DNA of 6,079 bases from Aestuariivirga sp. (GTDB taxonomy: Bacteria; Pseudomonadota; Alphaproteobacteria; Rhizobiales; Aestuariivirgaceae): NCBI GenBank assembly GCA_020252385.1, contig JADCDC010000418.1, positions 1 to 6,079 of the forward strand. Reading direction: 5' to 3'. Below, one piece after another: positions 4,666 through 6,079 of this stretch; the stretch's first letter is position 1; each line of letters starts with the position of its first letter. The notes beneath the pieces are model-generated. The model ran no database searches. It was given only the letters and a program-made list of their open reading frames with translations, and was not told the origin of the DNA. The position numbers and the translations under genes are program-made.

Positions 4666-5150
4666 GCCACGCCTCCCCGGGTCTCCAGCGCCCAGAGCAG
4701 TATGGCGATGGCATCGGCCTCGTTGTCGTCGGCCGGTTCGAAGCCGAGCTTGCGCATGGCGGCAATCACTTCGCCCTTGCCGGCATTGCCCTTGCCGCAG
4801 GCATGCCTTTTCCAGGTTCCAACCGGCACTCCCTGGTACGGGATGCCATGTGCCTCGCACCAGGACGTAAGTGTTGCGAGTAGACCGCCAAATACGTGCG
4901 CCGCGTCCGTGCCGATGTGCCGCCTGACTTCTTCGAAGTACACGGCATCGATGCCGCCAGTGATCTCCAGCGTCTGGTCGAGCCATTTGCCGAAGCGCAG
5001 GTAGCGCATGCCGCCGCCCTCATAGCGGCTGTGCCGGAACTCGGCGGTGCCATGGAGGATCCGGCAGCGGCTGTTGCGCACAGCCCAGCCTGTGGTGGTC
5101 CCCAGGTCGAGCGCGAGGATGCTCGCGGTAGTGTCGGTTGATTGGGTCAT
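4662..5150 (-). CDS. RuvC-like Holliday junction / RNase H-fold nuclease, 162 aa
   Basis: The protein is predicted to cut branched DNA such as Holliday junctions formed during phage replication or recombination, with two metal ions held by acidic residues. Visible motifs: ILALDLGTTTGWAV at 11-24 with the first catalytic Asp15; VYFEEVRRH at 70-78 with Glu73/Glu74; then KGNAGKGEVIAAM (120-132) and DDNEADAIAILLWAL (141-155) with Asp142 and Asp146. This is the order of the RuvC catalytic tetrad, and the length is close to that of bacterial RuvC (about 170). HVFGGLLATLTSW (85-97) matches the helix expected in the phage branch. The ATG at 5148-5150 has AGGAGG five bases upstream, so the 20-codon frame extension to 5210 is rejected. 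No ruvA or ruvB is nearby, which is usual for phage versions. It heads the three-gene block. Confidence 0.92.
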   Translation of the reverse strand: MTQSTDTTASILALDLGTTTGWAVRNSRCRILHGTAEFRHSRYEGGGMRYLRFGKWLDQTLEITGGIDAVYFEEVRRHIGTDAAHVFGGLLATLTSWCEAHGIPYQGVPVGTWKRHACGKGNAGKGEVIAAMRKLGFEPADDNEADAIAILLWALETRGGVA

Positions 5151-5270
5151 GACGACCTCCTCTTCGGGTTGGTGGCCGGGGCGAAGCGCTGTCCGGTGAG
5201 GGAGGCGCATCGCCCGGACCCGAAAAGGGTCTGGTCTGGTCAGCTGCGGGGCGACGCAGGTCGCTCCGCT
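5151..5270 (-). other. Leader between the repeat array and the ruvC-like gene
   Basis: This GC-rich stretch would be the 5' part of the ruvC-like transcript. It contains a hairpin GACCC-GAAAA-GGGTC (5217-5231), extendable by two C-G pairs and one mismatched or wobble position to 5214-5234. It also has a small hairpin GCGAC-GCAG-GTCGC (5251-5264) and a direct repeat of TCTGG. The strong ribosome binding site AGGAGG is at 5161-5156. No gene is seen. Confidence 0.4.
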
Positions 5271-5338
5271 AATCCTTCAAATCCTTCAAGACGGTTGTTT
5301 GAAAGATTTTCCGTCCTAACGTACTGTATTACCTATAT

Positions 5339-5371
5339 ATTATATAATCTTTCAATCTTTCAATTATTCAA
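5339..5371 (-). promoter_or_regulatory. Possible promoter inside the repeat array
   Basis: On the minus strand TATAAT lies at 5344-5339, and the repeat units upstream supply TTGAAA- and TTGAAT-like -35 boxes (5363-5358 and 5371-5366). Their spacings, 13 and 21 bases, are both off the ideal 17. If used, it would drive the ruvC-like block through a leader of about 180 bases, with the repeats overlapping the promoter. A second TATAAT reads on the plus strand (5343-5348), so the AT richness alone may explain both. Confidence 0.3.
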
Positions 5372-5395
5372 TAGGTAGGTGTCATTCTATCTATA

Positions 5396-5418
5396 ACGCG
5401 CGCGTACACGCGTATATG
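5396..5418. other. 23-base perfect alternating purine-pyrimidine tract
   Basis: From A5396 to G5418 purines and pyrimidines alternate without a break, mostly CG and TA/CA steps (ACGCGCGCG, then TACACGCG, then TATATG). Such tracts are prone to form left-handed Z-DNA under negative supercoiling. It sits between the AT-only core and the right-hand repeat block. The alternation is seen; any structural role is inferred. Confidence 0.5.
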
Positions 5419-5486
5419 AACAGGTGTCCTCTTGAAAGATTGAAAGATTTGAAGGATTCGTAATTTTCCTTTCAGTTCAGATCGAT

Positions 5487-5501
5487 AGCATCCGGAATGC
5501 T
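5487..5501. other. Small hairpin downstream of the primase gene
   Basis: AGCAT and ATGCT pair around CCGGA, 45 bases after the primase stop codon. On the minus strand no T run follows directly. It is a weak candidate for the end of the primase transcript; a chance hairpin is equally likely. Confidence 0.2.
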
Positions 5502-5545
5502 TCAATTTGCATTTCAGGGCGCTTGAAGGATCCGCACTCGGCACT

Positions 5546-6079
5546 CTACCTTGTCGCCAGGAAGACCATTGCCTTTTTCGTGGCGGAACCGCGCATCGCC
5601 GTCCTGATATCACCGCTCTCGATCAGCGTCACCAGCGTGTCATCCCGGTCCCGCGCCTTGAGCCACTGCGATGCCCGTGTGATCTCCGACTTGGTCAGGC
5701 CTTCTCTCCCCGCCGCGCGGATGATCTCCCGGAGGCGTTTGACATGAGCTTCTGCCTCCGTGTCCGCAACATGCCGGTCGACGGCCTCCATCGTGCGACC
5801 AGCGAAGTGGCGCACGAAACGGATGGCCCAATCGGCATCAACCAGCTCGATGACGGGACGCGCGGGATTGCGCCCCACCGCCAAGATCAACGCCAGCTTC
5901 ATGGCATTTTCTCCAATGCGCGCAAGGATCGAAGTGAACGCCGTCCCAGCAGCAGACCGCAGTTCCACCGTCATCTCTCCGCTGAGCGCCGCAAAGCAGG
6001 CCTTGGCGTCCTCCGTCATCGGCACGATGGCAGCATCCACGGCAGTGCTCGCACCGGACGTCTTGCCGACGAGATTGCC
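5546..6079 (-). CDS. DUF3987-type phage primase/helicase protein, C-terminal part (start outside window)
   Basis: The minus frame runs from the right edge to a TAG at 5546-5548, giving the last 177 residues with no start in view. It matches the C-terminal region of DUF3987 proteins, in which a primase-polymerase and/or helicase ATPase domain lies further upstream. Visible pattern: an AMTxEL-like helix (GEMTVELRSA, 34-43 of the fragment) and the hallmark LARIGENAMKLALILAVG (52-69). VDADWAIRFVRHF (80-92) follows, and a closing winged-helix-like segment reads REGLTKSEITRASQWLK (125-141) and DDTLVTLIESGDI (146-158). The ATPase or primase motifs that would settle its activity are beyond the edge. 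A GTG at 6038-6040 could be mistaken for a start, but the same pattern continues upstream of it. It is probably the replication protein that acts with the adjacent repeat array and ruvC-like nuclease. Confidence 0.75.
   Translation of the reverse strand, partial: GNLVGKTSGASTAVDAAIVPMTEDAKACFAALSGEMTVELRSAAGTAFTSILARIGENAMKLALILAVGRNPARPVIELVDADWAIRFVRHFAGRTMEAVDRHVADTEAEAHVKRLREIIRAAGREGLTKSEITRASQWLKARDRDDTLVTLIESGDIRTAMRGSATKKAMVFLATR

Larger units (their letters stand above)
5271..5531. repeat. TTGAAAGAT / ATCCTTCAA repeat array (iteron-like)
   Basis: At least nine copies of a 9-bp unit TTGAA(A/G)GAT are present. Inverse copies: 5272-5280 and 5281-5289 (ATCCTTCAA), 5347-5355 and 5355-5363 (ATCTTTCAA), with a weaker third at 5363-5371, the last three at an 8-base period. 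Forward copies: 5299-5307, 5432-5440, 5440-5448 (also 8-base period), and the TTGAAGGAT form at 5449-5457 and 5523-5531. The outer blocks form a 13-bp perfect inverted repeat (5271-5283 with 5446-5458). The centre is an AT-only tract (5334-5348). The layout, next to a primase gene, resembles a phage origin with initiator-binding iterons and an unwinding element. A multi-site operator controlling the ruvC-like operon is the main alternative. Confidence 0.72.

Noticed and set aside
5142..5378. 78-codon plus-strand frame across the ruvC-like leader and repeat array
   Set aside because: No ribosome site, and its end is low-complexity Tyr/Leu/Phe produced by the AT-rich repeats.
5271..5531. CRISPR array
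   Set aside because: The units are 9 bases, occur in both orientations, overlap, and have no unique spacers of constant length.
5368..5613. 81-codon minus-strand frame overlapping the primase end
   Set aside because: It overlaps the primase gene in another frame and runs through the repeats, with no family resemblance.

Overview
The window looks like part of a temperate phage or phage-derived island in a GC-rich alphaproteobacterium, most likely of the Rhizobiales type. I infer this from the high GC, the style of the proteins and the gene order; no marker gene proves the taxon. Eight of the nine genes read leftward on the minus strand, and both window edges cut through a gene.

Read in the direction of transcription (right to left), the window opens with the C-terminal part of a DUF3987-type primase/helicase protein (5546-6079). 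Next comes a 395-base gene-free stretch (5151-5545) packed with TTGAAAGAT-type repeats in both orientations around a very AT-rich core. A tight three-gene block follows: a RuvC-like nuclease (4662-5150), a DUF6378-like small protein (4381-4665) that starts with an ATGA overlap, and an unrecognised 185-residue phage protein (3821-4378) two bases further on. This looks like a phage DNA replication and recombination module.

The middle (about 1568-3810) looks like cargo inserted into that module: a plus-strand gene for a small exported protein (3261-3740), a minus-strand 84-residue protein with its own promoter (2746-3000), a periplasmic L,D-transpeptidase (2047-2472) and a DUF1810 protein (1568-1999). 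The exported-protein gene is flanked by two related sequences: the intact 3' end of the 185-residue phage gene and, about 700 bases away, a stranded copy of only that 3' end (3104-3151). This suggests the cargo entered by duplication or recombination at the end of that gene.

On the left, after 605 bases without a convincing gene, lies a ParB-domain/DNA-methyltransferase fusion (1-962, C-terminus outside the window). The gap holds two separate motif clusters: CGTAGGT repeats and hairpins in the leader of the methyltransferase, which could mask its ribosome binding site, and a GTGGAAACC cluster at 1090-1290.

No tRNA, rRNA, CRISPR array, transposase, integrase or attachment site was found. The least explained elements are the repeat array between primase and ruvC-like gene, the duplicated gene tail around the exported protein, and the methyltransferase leader.
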